Shown here: positions 44,601 to 56,353 of the stretch, piece after piece
How the letters are laid out: every line of letters begins with the position of its first letter
Position numbering within the stretch: the first letter of the stretch is position 1
Assembly (NCBI RefSeq): GCF_000005505.3
Contig: NC_016133.3
Span: forward strand, 26,452,508-26,516,507
Origin: Brachypodium distachyon
Taxonomy: Eukaryota > Streptophyta > Magnoliopsida > Poales > Poaceae
Reading direction: 5' to 3'
Length of the DNA: 64,000 nucleotides
Position numbers and translations under genes: made by a program
The notes under the pieces: model-generated
What the model was told of the DNA's origin: nothing
Seen by the model: the letters and a program-made list of their open reading frames with translations, nothing else
The model's database searches: none

Positions 44601-45503
44601 CAGACAGCGACCAAATGCTTACTGTTAACAGCTAACCATTCGTTGAGATCCTCTCCAGGAGGCAACCGGACTGCGTCTCTCAAATTACCACTTCCCAAGG
44701 TAGCATCAATGTGCTTTTTCAGCTGTACACCCTAAATCATACATAACCCCCAAAAAAAGTCTGCTCTTAGTCCCCATAAATTCAATTGGAAGAAACATTG
44801 TTCTGTGGCTTGGAAGAATCCTCTGATGTTTTGGATATTTTGACAACACAGCTCTTATGTATGATTATCATCTTGTTATAATTCTAGGCTTAAACCATTT
44901 GTCAAACCTGTACTTTGATATAAAAGTATTTTGAGCTGTTGAAGCCTTTGTTTTTCTTTAATGGGGATCGTGATGGGCTGTGGTGCTAGCATGAAAACAA
45001 AATCCAAAATGACGAGACTAGAATAACCATTACCAGGTAAATTACCTACCTTATTGCCAGATGGTGCATTCTTCTTGGGCCTAAATGTCTTCTGGTTCCT
45101 AATGCCATCAAAACCAACGCAGAGAGAGATTGATCAGAACATTACAACAACAAAATAACTAAGAGGATAATATAATGGAAGCATAAAGATAAGAAATACT
45201 AATCAGAAAGCAATGAGAATATTTTCGAAAGCCTCATTGCTCCCCACGTCAAGATTGTTTGTTTATTTCTCCCTAATTATGTAAATTTATCATCACGATC
45301 CGTAGAACTATCTCATGAACCACATTAATACATAAACAAAAATGCAGGTAGCAGAGCATCATGCAATAACAAACACAGGAGATGTGGAACCCCAAACGGC
45401 ATGCAAAAAAAGAATGAAAAGATAAATTAGTGATGCCAAACAAGAATATAAGAATAAGTTAAAACAGAAACTAGTACTTGCTTCCGAGGCCAAAGAGACT
45501 CAT
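41640..45503 (-). CDS. MOB1: MOB kinase activator-like 1 (MOB1), seven exons, apparently intact
   Basis: MOB1 is a small adaptor that binds and activates NDR/LATS-type kinases; in plants it affects growth and cell division. Exons on the minus strand: 45503-45478, 45098-45050, 44731-44623, 44534-44441, 44362-44229, 44117-43954, 41714-41640. All introns are GT-AG and phases join exactly to 651 nt (216 residues), the usual length. The start [22 protein letters not shown] and [14 protein letters not shown] match plant MOB1. The zinc ligands are present: C-x4-C in EFCTPATCP and the His pair in [29 protein letters not shown] and [19 protein letters not shown] are also typical. The last exon, [13 protein letters not shown] ... 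ESIVTVC, diverges at its tail from the usual ending. The last intron is 2.2 kb and holds a retroposon. Intron 4 has a duplicated acceptor. No stop or frameshift is seen. Confidence 0.94.
42628..43736 (-). mobile_element. Poly(A) retroposon in MOB1 intron 6
   Basis: The insert is flanked by GATGTAATT at 42619-42627 and 43737-43745, a 9-bp target-site duplication. On the minus strand it ends in an A-tail (T run at 42628-42633 on the plus strand) after a LINE-type 3' UTR (GAGGTTTCAACATCC on that strand). Its 5' part (43736-43080) is very GC-rich, with Arg/Pro/Ala-rich frames only. It is either a 5'-truncated or non-autonomous LINE; no RT or endonuclease is recognised. It shares MOB1's transcription direction. 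Confidence 0.75.
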
Positions 45504-46130
45504 TGTTTCCCTTTCACCTACAAACAAACAAGACCAAGAAGGATCTCGACTCCTGGCGGGAGGAGAGAGAAAGAAACGTGAAAGGGCGCAGAGGAATTAG
45601 ATGTTATTGATGCCGATGGAGCTATCGAGTGGCACAGGCTGAAAATTGAAGGTGACAGTTGAGAAGATTTTGTCCCTTCCACCCTCTCTCTCTCCTTGTC
45701 CTCCTCCTCCTCCCCTTTCCCTTCCCTGATTGCTTTTGTTATATTCTCTATTTTTGTTAGCTGCGATGCGATGGAGGTGGTGGTGGTTTCGTAGTGGTGT
45801 TATTTTAGATGGGTTTGGAGGGGTCTCAGCCTCAGGAATGAGGCGTTAATCTCAACCTCCAGTCCTCCTTTGGCCAGCCTGCCTGCTGACCCTTTTTCTT
45901 TCCTTTGGACCAGAGATCATGATTTGGGACAACCATTTGTTTACAACTTTGCATGAACAGACGGAATTCGAGAGGTCAAATACAGCATTCCACGTACAGG
46001 TCCAATTGTTACTACTACTTTCATTCCTAAACGTAATACGTTCCACATTTGTCACAAGTCAAACTTTTTAAAGTTTAGCCGATTTTATAGGGAAAAAACA
46101 AAGTAGTACTAATATGTAAGATATCAAATA
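45504..46130 (-). promoter_or_regulatory. MOB1 5' region
   Basis: Directly upstream of the ATG, on the minus strand, is a purine-rich leader: the plus strand shows (CT)n and CTCCTCCTCCTCC at 45685-45716. Such pyrimidine/purine tracts are common near plant housekeeping promoters. No definite TATA box. No other gene is seen here. Confidence 0.4.
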
Positions 46131-46519
46131 CTCCATCCATTTCGAAATGTCTGTACATTTGGATTTATCCTAAGTCAAAACTTGTCAACTTTGATCAAGT
46201 TTGTAGAAAAAAAAACAGAAGCACATGTAACACAAAACTAGTATCGTTAGGACTATTTTCAAATATATTTTATTATTGCTTTTGTTTGGTGTTAGATATG
46301 TTGGTATTTTTCTCTACTAAATCGACCAAATTTGAGAAAGTTTGGCTTAGAACAATCTCCAATGTATATATATTAGGAAAATAGGGGGAGTGAAGATAGG
46401 TAAGATTTAGTAAAACTAATTTAAAGTTATAGACATTCATTTCTCTAAACTTGGTCAAACTTTCAGATGTTTGGTTTAAAAGAAAAGCTAGAGCATCTTA
46501 TATTAAGGGATGAAGGAAG
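46131..46519. mobile_element. Stowaway-like (Tc1/mariner) MITE, 389 bp
   Basis: The element starts CTCCATCCATTTCGAAATG and ends AAGGGATGAAGGAAG, forming imperfect terminal inverted repeats of the CTCCxTCxxT type. It is flanked by TA on each side (46129-46130 and 46520-46521), as expected for Tc1/mariner targets. It has no coding capacity. Confidence 0.7.
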
Positions 46520-46521
46520 TA

Positions 46522-47968
46522 TAAAGGTAAATATAGAACCTGATCTAGCGTGGCTCGCATACGTGTTATTGCTTATATGAAGGAGAGAATAAAAAAATTC
46601 TCACAAAAAATCATACTTGCACCAAGAGTCCAAGGTCTAGAACGGTATCGTCGTCTTTCTGTGATCATGTCTCCTACTATTGACTCTTTGCTAAAGAAAA
46701 CACAATCCTTTGTTCCATATTAAAGCCAATTGTCAATGTTAGCTACCAAAGTTTTGTTTGACATTTTAACAATTTATGAAAATCACCTTTTTATGTTCTT
46801 TTTATAGTTTTAGCACTTGTCTTTAAATGCTTTTAAAAGCAACAACAAATTTTAATGGAAAATAGACTCTTGTCACAAACTAGATTCGAGGCCTAGAGTT
46901 GGAAAAATACAATTGTCTATTACCTACAAAAATGTATTGATGTGTTAAAGCGAAAAATGTAATGTGTCCAGAATCTATATTTGTCATCGGCTAAACATAA
47001 TAATTCTATTTCTATTAGATCAGTGGATACAGTTTTTGGCAGAATCAGAATCTCAACCAATCGAGAAAACAATATGGGAGGTGCCACCCATAATTTCCAT
47101 TTAAAGCAAGAGAATAGGGTGTGTGTGAGTTCATTAGTCTCCGTCCGATGCTTCTTTATTAATTGTCGATGATAAGTAAGGTGCAAATGATGGTTGAGAA
47201 CCAGCTTCTTCCGACAAGGGCGATTTCCTGGAAAGCTTTCCTTGTTAGGACCATCGATCTGCAGTTTGTTCTTTGACGATTGTCCTTTACAGTTACTTCT
47301 AACGCACAGGGTCTTCGTGCTGACAACGATACTAGTGCACCACCAACGATCCGGTCCCAACGCTGTCCCATCGCGTGGGCTGCCCTGCGAGTGCGCGCAC
47401 ACACGGCCCATCCCGTAGCTACGAGCGGGTCGTGCCGGATTTCTCAGAAAACGGACCAGGGCAAGCAGTCGTTCCAGTCCAGGCCATCGAAGGCTGCAGC
47501 TCTCGGCCGGCGACCGTGTCACCTACCGCCCACCCCGACCGCATCTATTAATCGGGCCGGCCTGTCCGTGAATCGTGTAGATCTTGTGAAGTAAACACTC
47601 GCCGTTTACTAACTCTGGCGTCTTCCTCTTCTGCCGCAGAAGAGGAAATCTTGTTTCAGGAAAGAAAGAGCATTTCTAGTGAAGTAGTGACTGAAATATA
47701 TCCTTTATCTGTAATATATCCCTTGGCATACATTGCTTGATTTGCTTGCTTTTCTCATTTATGGTGTGATATATCTCTTGTCTGTAATATATAGTGGGAC
47801 AGCCTGACAAGAGATGATCAGAATAATACTTTTCTCATTGCTTGGTTCGCATTTTGTTTACTTGCCTGATGTTGCACTGGTTCACATTTTGTAGCACAAG
47901 TGCAGTAGCTTTGCAGCACAAATAACCACCTAGTTGTATTGTTTCAGGCTTATAAACATATCGACACT
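46522..47968. other. Intergenic stretch upstream of the hAT gene
   Basis: No convincing ORF. It contains a perfect 12-bp palindrome with a 1-base spacer (47623-47647) and a duplicated AT-rich string CTGTAATATAT (47706-47716 and 47781-47791). The end (TTGTTTCAG at 47938-47946) looks like a splice acceptor for the hAT transposase. Confidence 0.4.
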
Positions 47969-50085
47969 ATGTCTGAGAGTTCTGGTACTAGTAATTCTGC
48001 CGATGGGACCTTAGTGGTGTCCAATGGTAGGAGATCAAAAGCCTGGATGCATTTTGAACCAAATTTGGTTTTCGTAGATGGCATTCCAAAGGCTGTCTGC
48101 TTGTATTGTGGAATCAAATTGACAAATACTCAAAGTTCTGGCACGAGTAGTCTAACCAATCACGTTAGCGTGTCCTGCCCCAAAATCACATAAGAAGATA
48201 GGAAAAAGTTTATAGCAAGTCTTGAAAAGAAGCAACCAGTTGTTGGATTTGTGTTTGATCCTATAAAAAGTCAAGAGCTCCTTGCTAAGTTCTGTATACA
48301 TGCAGAGGTAGCTTTTAGAAAATTTGAAGACCCGTATTTTCAGAAATGGGTAGAGTCAATGCAGCCCAGTTTTAATATCCATGGGCGCCAAAGTAGTCGG
48401 AATGATTGCTTTGAGACCAATGAAGAGATGAAGAAACAGTTGCACGGTGCATTAGAAAGTCTTGACTCACGGATCTGTCTAACATCAGATATGTGGACTT
48501 CTAACCAGAAATTAGGATTCATGTCTGTCACGGCACATTACTTTGATGCCAAGTTCAATCTGAACAAAAAAAAATCATATCTTCCAAGGTTGTGAAATAT
48601 CCACATACTAGCTTAGCAATTGCCGAGGCTTTATCTCGTTCATTGGCTGACTGGGGAATCAAACGTAAGTTGTTTACACTTACGTTAGACAACGCTAGCA
48701 ACAGTACAGCAGCAGTTGCATGCTTCAAAGAGAATCAAGATCATGGGTTGTTACCTGGTGGTAGAGATTTCCATGTGAGATGTTGCGCCCACATTCTGAA
48801 CATACTTGTTCAAGATGGGTTGCTTATTATTCGTGATGGAATTGCAAAGATTCGTGATCTCTATAGGCACATCAATTCCTCGCCCTCACGTATTCAAGCA
48901 TTTAATGGAATTGCTACCACGTTTGATCTACCTGAGAAGGCCGGCTTAGCCACTGAAACCTCAAATCGCTGGGACTCTACATTCACAATGCTTGAAGAAG
49001 CGCTGACTTATAGGGCAATCTTGAATAGTTATGCAAGTGATTCTAATGAAGTGGCAGCACCATCCGATGAAGAGTGGACTGCAGCTTGGAGCATTTTTTA
49101 AAGCTTTTGTAGAAGCTACAAAGATAGTTTCAGCTGATAGAAAACCCACGACACATCTGTTTTTGCAAGCGGTGTTGTGTGTTCGTTGTGCTTTAAGAGA
49201 TTGGCATTGGCAAACAAGTGAATATGTGAAGGGAATGGCTAGAGCAATGAGTGTAAAATTCGATAAATATTGGAAGGAACGTGAATTGAATCATGCACTC
49301 ATCATTGCCACAATATTGGATCCAACTCAAAATCTTGATTATCTGGATTTCTTTTATGAGAAAAATTGTACTTTCAACAATATGCAAGTCAAGTGAAGAG
49401 ATCCAATGAACCTTCAATAACTCACGATGCCAGTGTTGGATTTGCCCAAAGATCAATCACATGAAGACACGCACGCACAAATGATTTATTTGGCCAAAGG
49501 CACCTGTCGTGTCTTCTTTTCTTTATTTCTCTTTTAAATCTCGCCACAAGTACTAATCCTAGTCGGAGACCATGACCAAACCTACACGGACTAGTGTCCA
49601 ATTCAAATTCACCTAAACTCACACATGGCAGCACTTGCCAAAACCCAAACCTACTACTATTCGGACTTGGACAAGATTAATTCCTAACAGCCTGAATCAA
49701 TATGGGATCGCCGGTACTTGGTAAAAGGCAATTGGATGATGAATTCGTTCAATACAGATCAAGAAGGAAAGCTTACAGAGAACCAAGATCTGAGCTTGAC
49801 ACCTACTGGGAGGAGCATGTTGAAACCTCGGACAAGAACTGGGATATTCTTGCTTGGTGGAAAGCAAATGCCGAGAAATACCCAGTCCTTTCAGCAATGG
49901 CTCGAGACTTTCTTGCTGTCCTGTTGAGCACAGTATCTTCAGAATCGGCATTCAGCTGTGGTGGCAGAATTCTGGGGGATAATCGAAGCTCCATGAAGCC
50001 TAAAATGGTCGAGGCACTGGTTTATAGTAAAGATTGGTTGATCGAACTTCCGGTGAACGAAGGTATAATTGTATTACTTTAACAA
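47969..50085 (+). pseudogene. hAT transposase (BED finger, RNase H fold, dimerisation domain)
   Basis: Start ATG at 47969 (MSESSGTSNSAD). A BED-type zinc finger follows: SKAWMHFEP, CLYCGIKL, SSLTNHVSVSCP. A TAA at 48191 then interrupts. The RNase H-like core has the first Asp in LTSDMWTSNQ, then, after a frameshift in an A-run near 48585, the second Asp in LTLDNASNS and CCAHILNILVQDGL. A further frameshift falls at a T run near 49097. DLDYLDFFYEK-like sequence leads to the solo LTR at 49434. The hAT dimerisation domain resumes at 49702: DILAWWKANAEKYPVLSAMA and SSESAFSCGGRIL, with the catalytic Glu in SES. So all three catalytic residues remain but the frame is broken at least three times. 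It resembles the RICESLEEPER/Ac group. Terminal inverted repeats were not found. Confidence 0.88.
49434..49689 (+). repeat. Solo LTR (256 bp) inside the hAT gene
   Basis: The insert starts TGTTGGATTTG and ends TTCCTAACA, the terminal dinucleotides and imperfect inverted repeats typical of Ty1/copia or TRIM LTRs. The flanks are GCCAG (49429-49433) and GCCTG (49690-49694), a 5-bp duplication with one mismatch. The small size fits a TRIM or short Copia LTR. It contains no ORF. Confidence 0.72.
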
Positions 50086-50089
50086 GTTA

Positions 50090-50158
50090 CTCTGTCCGAG
50101 TCATATTAATTGTCGAAATATTAGATGTATCTAGACGCTTTTTAGGCATAGATACTAT
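50090..50158. mobile_element. Stowaway MITE fragment cut by Tat copy C
   Basis: ACTCTGTCCGAGTCATATTA and TAGATGTATCTAGACG are strings of the widespread grass Stowaway family. Only about half of the element is present; the sequence ends where the LTR of copy C starts (TGTAGTAAAA at 50159). Confidence 0.6.
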
Positions 50159-50660
50159 TGTAGTAAAATAAAACCCTTATATGGGCCGGGCCGTAAATCC
50201 TACGTGGCGACGAATAAGTAAATATTTCCCAAGCATGAGTCAAGATGCCCACGTGGCACAGTCAATCATACGTGGCAAAGGAAGACAAGTCAACAAGTAG
50301 AGCCTCTCATGCCATGGTCAAAGGGTGAAATGAGTTAGAGTAGGGGGCAGGAAATGTGTGGGGATGAGGCTTTTGGTCCATGGCCCTCACTTTCCCCCAC
50401 ATGGTGCACACAAAAGTTATGGACCAAGTAACTACTTTTACCATTTTGCCCCCACTTTTTTCTCTCCCTCAAGGGTAGCCATGGTCTTTTGTCATGGACC
50501 CCTAGGCTATAAATACACCCCATGGGGGCATGTATCGTTCACTCTCAACTTGAATAAACTCAAGGGGAGAGGGCTAGAGTGATTCCTCTAAGGTTCGCTC
50601 TCGAGGAAGCCTTCTAGGGGACTCTAGTTTCGAAGCTCCGAGCTACCCTTGGTTAGCATG
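50159..50660 (+). repeat. Tat copy C 5' LTR (end approximate)
   Basis: TG start at 50159, TATAAATA at 50508-50515 within GGCTATAAATACACC, then a 5' UTR-like stretch rich in CTC and GAGGG strings. The 3' end is placed near 50660 only because gag-like reading begins soon after; no clean primer-binding site was found. Confidence 0.45.
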
Positions 50661-50777
50661 GGCTCGAAGGAGAAGGGGTTGGGTTAGAGTTCCGAGGGTA
50701 TCCGAACCTCGATAGTTGGAAAGACGCGTGCGGTCCAAGTACGAGGCGGCTCTGACGAATCTCTCGCTAAAGGTGTC

Positions 50778-51891
50778 TTGGGAAGATCCGCTCGGCCCAA
50801 GCACTTGGCTAACAAGGGAACTCTTGCCGCAATTGAAGATTTAATGGCCACGTCGAAGCCTACTTCATCAGGTGCCCAACTTGCCGTGAAGTCTACACGG
50901 TTGCAAACGAAAAAAGAAAACGCCTCGGGGGCTCCCGAGGAAGAAGGAATCCTCACCAATCCAGACGTCGCCACAAACATGGTCGCCACGACGGAAGTTG
51001 TGGTCGCACCTCCACTCCCGGCCTTCCCGGAAGGAACCTAGGTGCTCGAAACCGTCATAGGCGGTCCCTCGACACTTACCGACGTAATGGCAAGGATCAG
51101 CGAGTTGCCTACGGTTGCCGCCCCGGCAGGGGATACGGAACTCGGCACGCCTCGCTCAATTGGCTTCGAGCCACCTTCTCTACAATCGGTAGTGACATTG
51201 CCCTCGGAACCTACAAGAGGAAACAATGTGGCATCAGGAGGATCCGCGCCAGAAAACCAAGGAGTCCCGGCCTATGACCCCTCCAACCCGGGACTGCCTC
51301 CGCTGGCGCTCACCGCGATCGCCCATGGAGCTCCTTGGTATCATCCTTATTGGGGGCTTCCGCCAAATGGCGCTCTCCAAGTCGTGCATGCTCGACACCA
51401 ACCTCACTTGGTGAACGCCCCGCAAGCGCCCCTTGCTCCCCCCGCCGGGGTCGAGCAAGGGGGCAACCAAGTATCACCTCAAGCTATGCCTCACGGAGAA
51501 CGAGACCCCAGTGTGCATGGAAATGAGCAAGTGGCGGAGTCCAGAGCCCGTCCTGGCGGCGAAAGAAATTTCCGTCGACGCTCCGACCCCACAAGAAAAC
51601 ACCGAGATCATTCTCCAAGTGACCCTTCTAGCGACGAAAGCGACTCCGACGAGGGAGCACCTCGCCGCCGAAGGAACCATAAGAACCCGCCGACTTGTAA
51701 CCCGCTAACACGGGAGATCCAAGGCGCGCCTTTTCCGCAGGGGTTCAAGCCGCCTACGATACGGCCGTACGACGGGTAGTCAAATCCTCTTCAGTTCCTA
51801 GATGTCTACTTTACCGCCATACGGGCCACCAGGGGAGGTCCCATCGAGATGGGCCACCTCTTTCCGCTTGAGCTCACCGGGATGGCGCAAA
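50778..51891 (+). pseudogene. Tat copy C gag, N-terminal part
   Basis: One frame runs from 50778 to the solo-LTR insertion point and holds two TAG stops (51039-51041 and 51777-51779). It is Pro/Ala-rich at first, then has a basic Arg/Ser region (RRRSDPTRKHRDHS, SDESDSDEGAPRRRRNH), then IQGAPFPQGFKPPTIRPYDG and NPLQFLDVYFTAI, the start of the Retrotrans_gag fold. The reading phase continues exactly at 55046 if the LTR and one TSD copy are removed. Confidence 0.82.
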
Positions 51892-54800
51892 TGAAGCGAC
51901 CGCCCCCGTACACGGGTTCGATCTCTGTGCTTTTAGTGCTAGTCCCTGGATCGACTCACTAGCACACACAGTTTCGAGATGTAATATCATAGAACAAAGG
52001 TCTCAAGTATTACAACGCATCATCCAGAATTTAAAAGTACTTACAAACTCGCATAACTCCATGGGTTAGCTGGAAATAAAACAATTGTTTAGCAGCGAAA
52101 AACGGAAGATAAAAGGGCCCGTAACCCAAACAAGCAGAACGTACTCTTACTCTTCGTCGGAGCTTCCTGCATCATTAAACGATGCAGCCACTAGGGTCAA
52201 TACATTGAATGTATTGGCAAGATCACTAGGAGTTATATAGAACCTACCAAGTATATGCATAATGTGGCAAAGTGGGGTTCAAGGCTATTTGCATAAAAGC
52301 TTAATTGTTTTGTCCTATTTTTTAATCAAATAAATTTTATCACTATTTGGCATGGGGTAGACACACCCATGCTCCTGGGGTAGACACACCCATGCTCCTA
52401 TTAAACTAAGGACATCGAGTAGACACATCAATGCTCCTAAACCCAAGTTCAAACCATTCATTTTATTTAGAAATTAGAATGAGTGAGATTTTCCTTACAA
52501 CTCCACACCTAGTTGCTCATAATTGTCCATAACCGGGGACACGGCTAAGTACTTAGTTTTGACGCTCTCGAGAGTTGGTACACATTCCCCACAAGAAGCT
52601 GACGGGTTAATCCCTTGCTGTCCTCAGGGTAGAGTAGCAACGGCGTCGATTACGAGATTTTCAGAGGTAATTCCCTAAACCACGAGAGAATCACGCTCCC
52701 CCTACACATTCTACCTCAGTACAATTTCTCGGGTCTAGGTTCATACAACTTACTCTTGTCTCGCCAGAGCCCATATAGCATTGTGGTTGTACTGGAAGCT
52801 ATTAAATAGGAAACTAGTCCAGTCTCGGTTACCCCAGGTGGCATTCCATAGACATGGAGAGGCGACTATAGAAATGGACCTGATGTTTTGCCTTACTCTA
52901 ATAAACATTTCATTTCTCCATAGGCATAACAATATCATAATATAGTAATTTCCCCCACGATACTACCATAGTCTAGCATTCAATTACAATCGATGGCAAT
53001 TTGGTAGCAAGGTAATGGCAAGGGTAAACTACACTACCTGGGATTTATAGCTAGCATAGAGGTACAAGTAATATTCCTAATGCATCTAATAAAACAACTA
53101 GTGCATAGTAAAAATATTTGGAATATGATCAAAGTGAACTTGCCTTGTCCAAGGTTGTGGTAGTTCTCGCACTCTTCGCAACAACAAACTTCACAATCCA
53201 CACAATTTAAAATAAAAGAAAGCACACACACAATAAACATGCCATTCAATAGAAAAACATGCTATGATGCATATGCCATGATGATGCACACTTAGGTTGC
53301 TTTTAAATGTAACTTGTTTAGTTTCTATTTTGAAAGGGTTCTCAAAAGATTTGGACAGATTAATACAATAATAAGGAGGTAATTACTATGCATGAAACAA
53401 GGATGGGCTTTAATTAAAAGCTTATATAATTTTCATAAAGCATAGAGCAAGGTTAAATTTGTGTGGCATTATCATTTGCAAAATAATTTCCCCTCTGGTC
53501 CCAATGGACAGAGAGCATACTCAAATAATTTTTCAGCAAGCTAACATGCTCAAAACTAGTTTGAAATAATTCATTTGAATAATAAACCATAATTAAGCAT
53601 TTTGTAATTTGCTTCTGGTAAAGTTGTTCAAAGTTAAAATTAAACTATGCCAAAAGATTCTTCAAATTTGGTCAAACGGTTTAAAAGATATGATGGTTTG
53701 AAATTCCAGGGGCTTTTCTGCAAAGTTGCTTTTTAATTCAGCCGAGAAATATGATTAAAATTTACTTGACACGTGGCAAGATCTCATAGGACGGTACCGG
53801 TTCATTAGGGTTTTAAACGTGGGCCGTTGGATTGAGATCCGACGGGGAAGAGAGGGGAGGGCTCACAGGCGGCGCACTCACCGGAGATGAGGAAGGCGGC
53901 GGCGGCGGCGGCTCGGGCGGCTTCGGAATAGCGGCGACGGAGCTCGGTTTGGCTCGAGGAAGAAGGGGATCGGGGCAGCTCAGCGAGGCGCTTCCGGCGG
54001 TGGCAGCGGCTTCTCCCAGGGACGCTCGGACGCGTGGCTAGGACGAGGTTGAGCGGCGGCCGGCTGCAACGGGCTCGGGCGGCGACGGCATCCGTTCTGC
54101 GGTCGTCCAAAACCGAAAGCAAGCGCGTCACAAGGTGCGGGAGAGAGAGAGAGAGGAGGAGGATGCGGGATGGGCGGCGCGAGAATCTCAACGGAGCGGC
54201 GACGAAGGCGCGGACACGGTGGCGGCAGAAACCGATTCCGGCAAGATGGATGCGAAATCGGGCGTGGAAGTTGGGGAAAAAGAGAGAGAGGGGTATGGGT
54301 TTCGGGGTGACGCGCTCAAATGCGAGAGAGGGGCTTCGTGCGCGGAGAAATCGCGAGGAATTCGTGGCCGTTTCGGACGCGCGCGTGGCCAGAAGAAATG
54401 GGGCAGTTGTTGAGGAAGACGACGACTGACAACGCGGGGCCCGCATGGCAGAGACAGGGCAGCTCGGGCGCGCGGCCGGGCAAGGCCGGCTCGGTCTGGT
54501 TCGGTCGCACGGCCGGTTAACAGGCCGGTTCGGCCCATTTGGCCGGGCCGGCCTTGGTTTTCTTTTTTTTCTTTTCCTTTTTCTTTTTCCATTTTCTGTT
54601 TTTGAACACCATAATTGATTCAAAGCTCCAAATGACTCCAAATAAATTGTAACAAAATTTATAAAATCATATTTTCATATGATCTAACTTTTGGGACAAG
54701 AATTCCCTCTAAATAAAATATTTAAAAATACCTTTGCCTATAAATTAGCATTTAAGGCCTTTTAGACTATCAAAATAAATTGTTTTTTTTCTAAACTATT

Positions 54801-55040
54801 TCAAAAGCCAAATTATGGGATGGTCTGATATATGCATTAAATCCCTTTTTATGCCAAAACCCTCATGGGTCAAAATGCAATTAACCAAAAGCACGAAAAG
54901 AGCCAGATTCAAATAAAGCACTTTTGTTAAAGGGGTTTCTGGGTTAACTTTAGGGTTTTAAGTGTGATTAAATGCAAGGGTGGCATGATGATTATGAAAT
55001 GCAATGCATATGGAGAGTTTTGAAAATTTGGGATGTTACA
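51892..55040 (-). repeat. Tekay-type solo LTR (3149 bp) with TSD GCAAA
   Basis: On the minus strand it starts TGTAACATCCCAAATTTTC at 55040 and ends GGTCGCTTCA at 51892. GCAAA flanks both sides (51887-51891 and 55041-55045). It shares the start and end signatures of the LTR at 13658-17164 and the same AT-GC-AT layout, so it belongs to a related Tekay family. It formed by LTR-LTR recombination. The GC-rich part (53800-54560) gives long but meaningless ORFs on both strands. Confidence 0.93.
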
Positions 55041-56349
55041 GCAAACTTGGTTTTATAACCTGCGGAAGAACTCTGTGCACTCGTGGCAGCGCCTCCAAGA
55101 GGTCTTCATCGCCAACTTTCAGGGAAACTTCAAAGAGCCCGTGCAGGCTCACGAGCCATACGTCGTGAAACAAAAGCCGAGGGAATCCCTCCGAAGCTTC
55201 TTCCATCGCTTTGCGAAGGTACGAAACCAAATCGCCAACCCACCGTCGACCACCGTGATCGACGCATGCATGCAAGGCCTTCTCCAAGGAGAAGTGAATC
55301 GGGCCCTAAGTCGCAATCCTCTGAAGACAACCGAGGAGCTCGATCGAATGTTGCAAGAATACGCCCGGGGAGAAGACGGGGACATTGCCAAAAAGGATGC
55401 ACCGCGCGCCGCTCCTGAAGGAACTCCCTCGTCTGACAAACCGCCTGCAACCACTTCGTCTTCCAAGAAGAAGAGGAGGTGGGGGGAAAAGGCTCCTGGC
55501 GACCAAGCCCGGAAGATCTTCGCCGTTGAAGGACAAGCATCGTCCCAAAAGACTTGGCAACCCAAGAAGCCACCTCGCCCCGCCGAGGGAGGAACTAGAA
55601 GATGCCTCATCCACAACTCGGCAAGCCACAACACCGAAGAGTGCAACACTCTCATCGCAGCTCGCGAAGAGTTCCATGCACGAATGCAAGCCCGGTGCAA
55701 GGATGAGAAGACAACTGAGGCTCCACGCCCCGCCAACGTCCTTGTCGCTGACCCGGCACCTAAGGAGGATAACCTCCCGTTTCAGGAACCAGCGCATCAC
55801 GTCAGAGTGATACTCGGGGGCTCCGGAAGCTCCGCCGACATCCTATATCTGAGCACGTTGTAGAAGCTGATGGAACCACAAGGGGGATACAAGAACGGCT
55901 CGTTGCAGCCATGCCTTTATCCTCTCACTGGCTTCGTGCCAGGGAAATCCATTCATCCACTCAGACAAATTGAGCTCCTCCCGACTTTCGGAGACGCCAT
56001 GAATCATCGAACCAAGCTCGTGCGCTTCGACGTGGTGGATATGGAGGCCTCCTTTAACGCCATCCTTGGGAGGACGACGCTAAACCATCTCTGCACCGCC
56101 ATCCACCACAACTTCTTGTACATGAAGATCCCAGGGCCAAAGGGCGTGATAACGTTCCGCAGCGAGCAATCTTTCGATAGGAAGACACTCTACCACCATA
56201 AGACCAAGCACGCCGAAAAGGGAGAATCATCCAAGAGTATCAACATGCTTTCGAACGCGGGAGCATCCGAAACCGATCACCTGGAGCGCTACATCCCTAA
56301 GCCCCTTCCTGAAGGAGAACTCAAGGAAGTACGCGTCTCCCAGGATTGA
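55041..56349 (+). pseudogene. Tat copy C gag C-terminus and protease
   Basis: Gag resumes with TWFYNLRKNSVHSW, LRSFFHRFAKVRNQI and a zinc-finger-like CLIHNSASHNTEECNTL. A protease region follows: HHVRVILGGSGSSADILYLS, where the active Asp motif is unclear, then a TAG at 55861-55863 in the same frame, FVPGKSIHPLRQIELLPTFG and FNAILGRTTLNHLCTAIHH, with the ILGR of Tat proteases. The frame ends at 56347-56349. Confidence 0.85.
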
Positions 56350-56353
56350 AGCC

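Noticed and set aside
46920..47594. 200-residue minus-strand ORF and overlapping plus-strand ORFs
   Set aside because: No domain, no gene structure and no neighbour context.
53805..54641. 278-residue minus-strand ORF and overlapping plus-strand ORFs
   Set aside because: Same GC-rich part of a solo LTR; no domain, and open in several frames.
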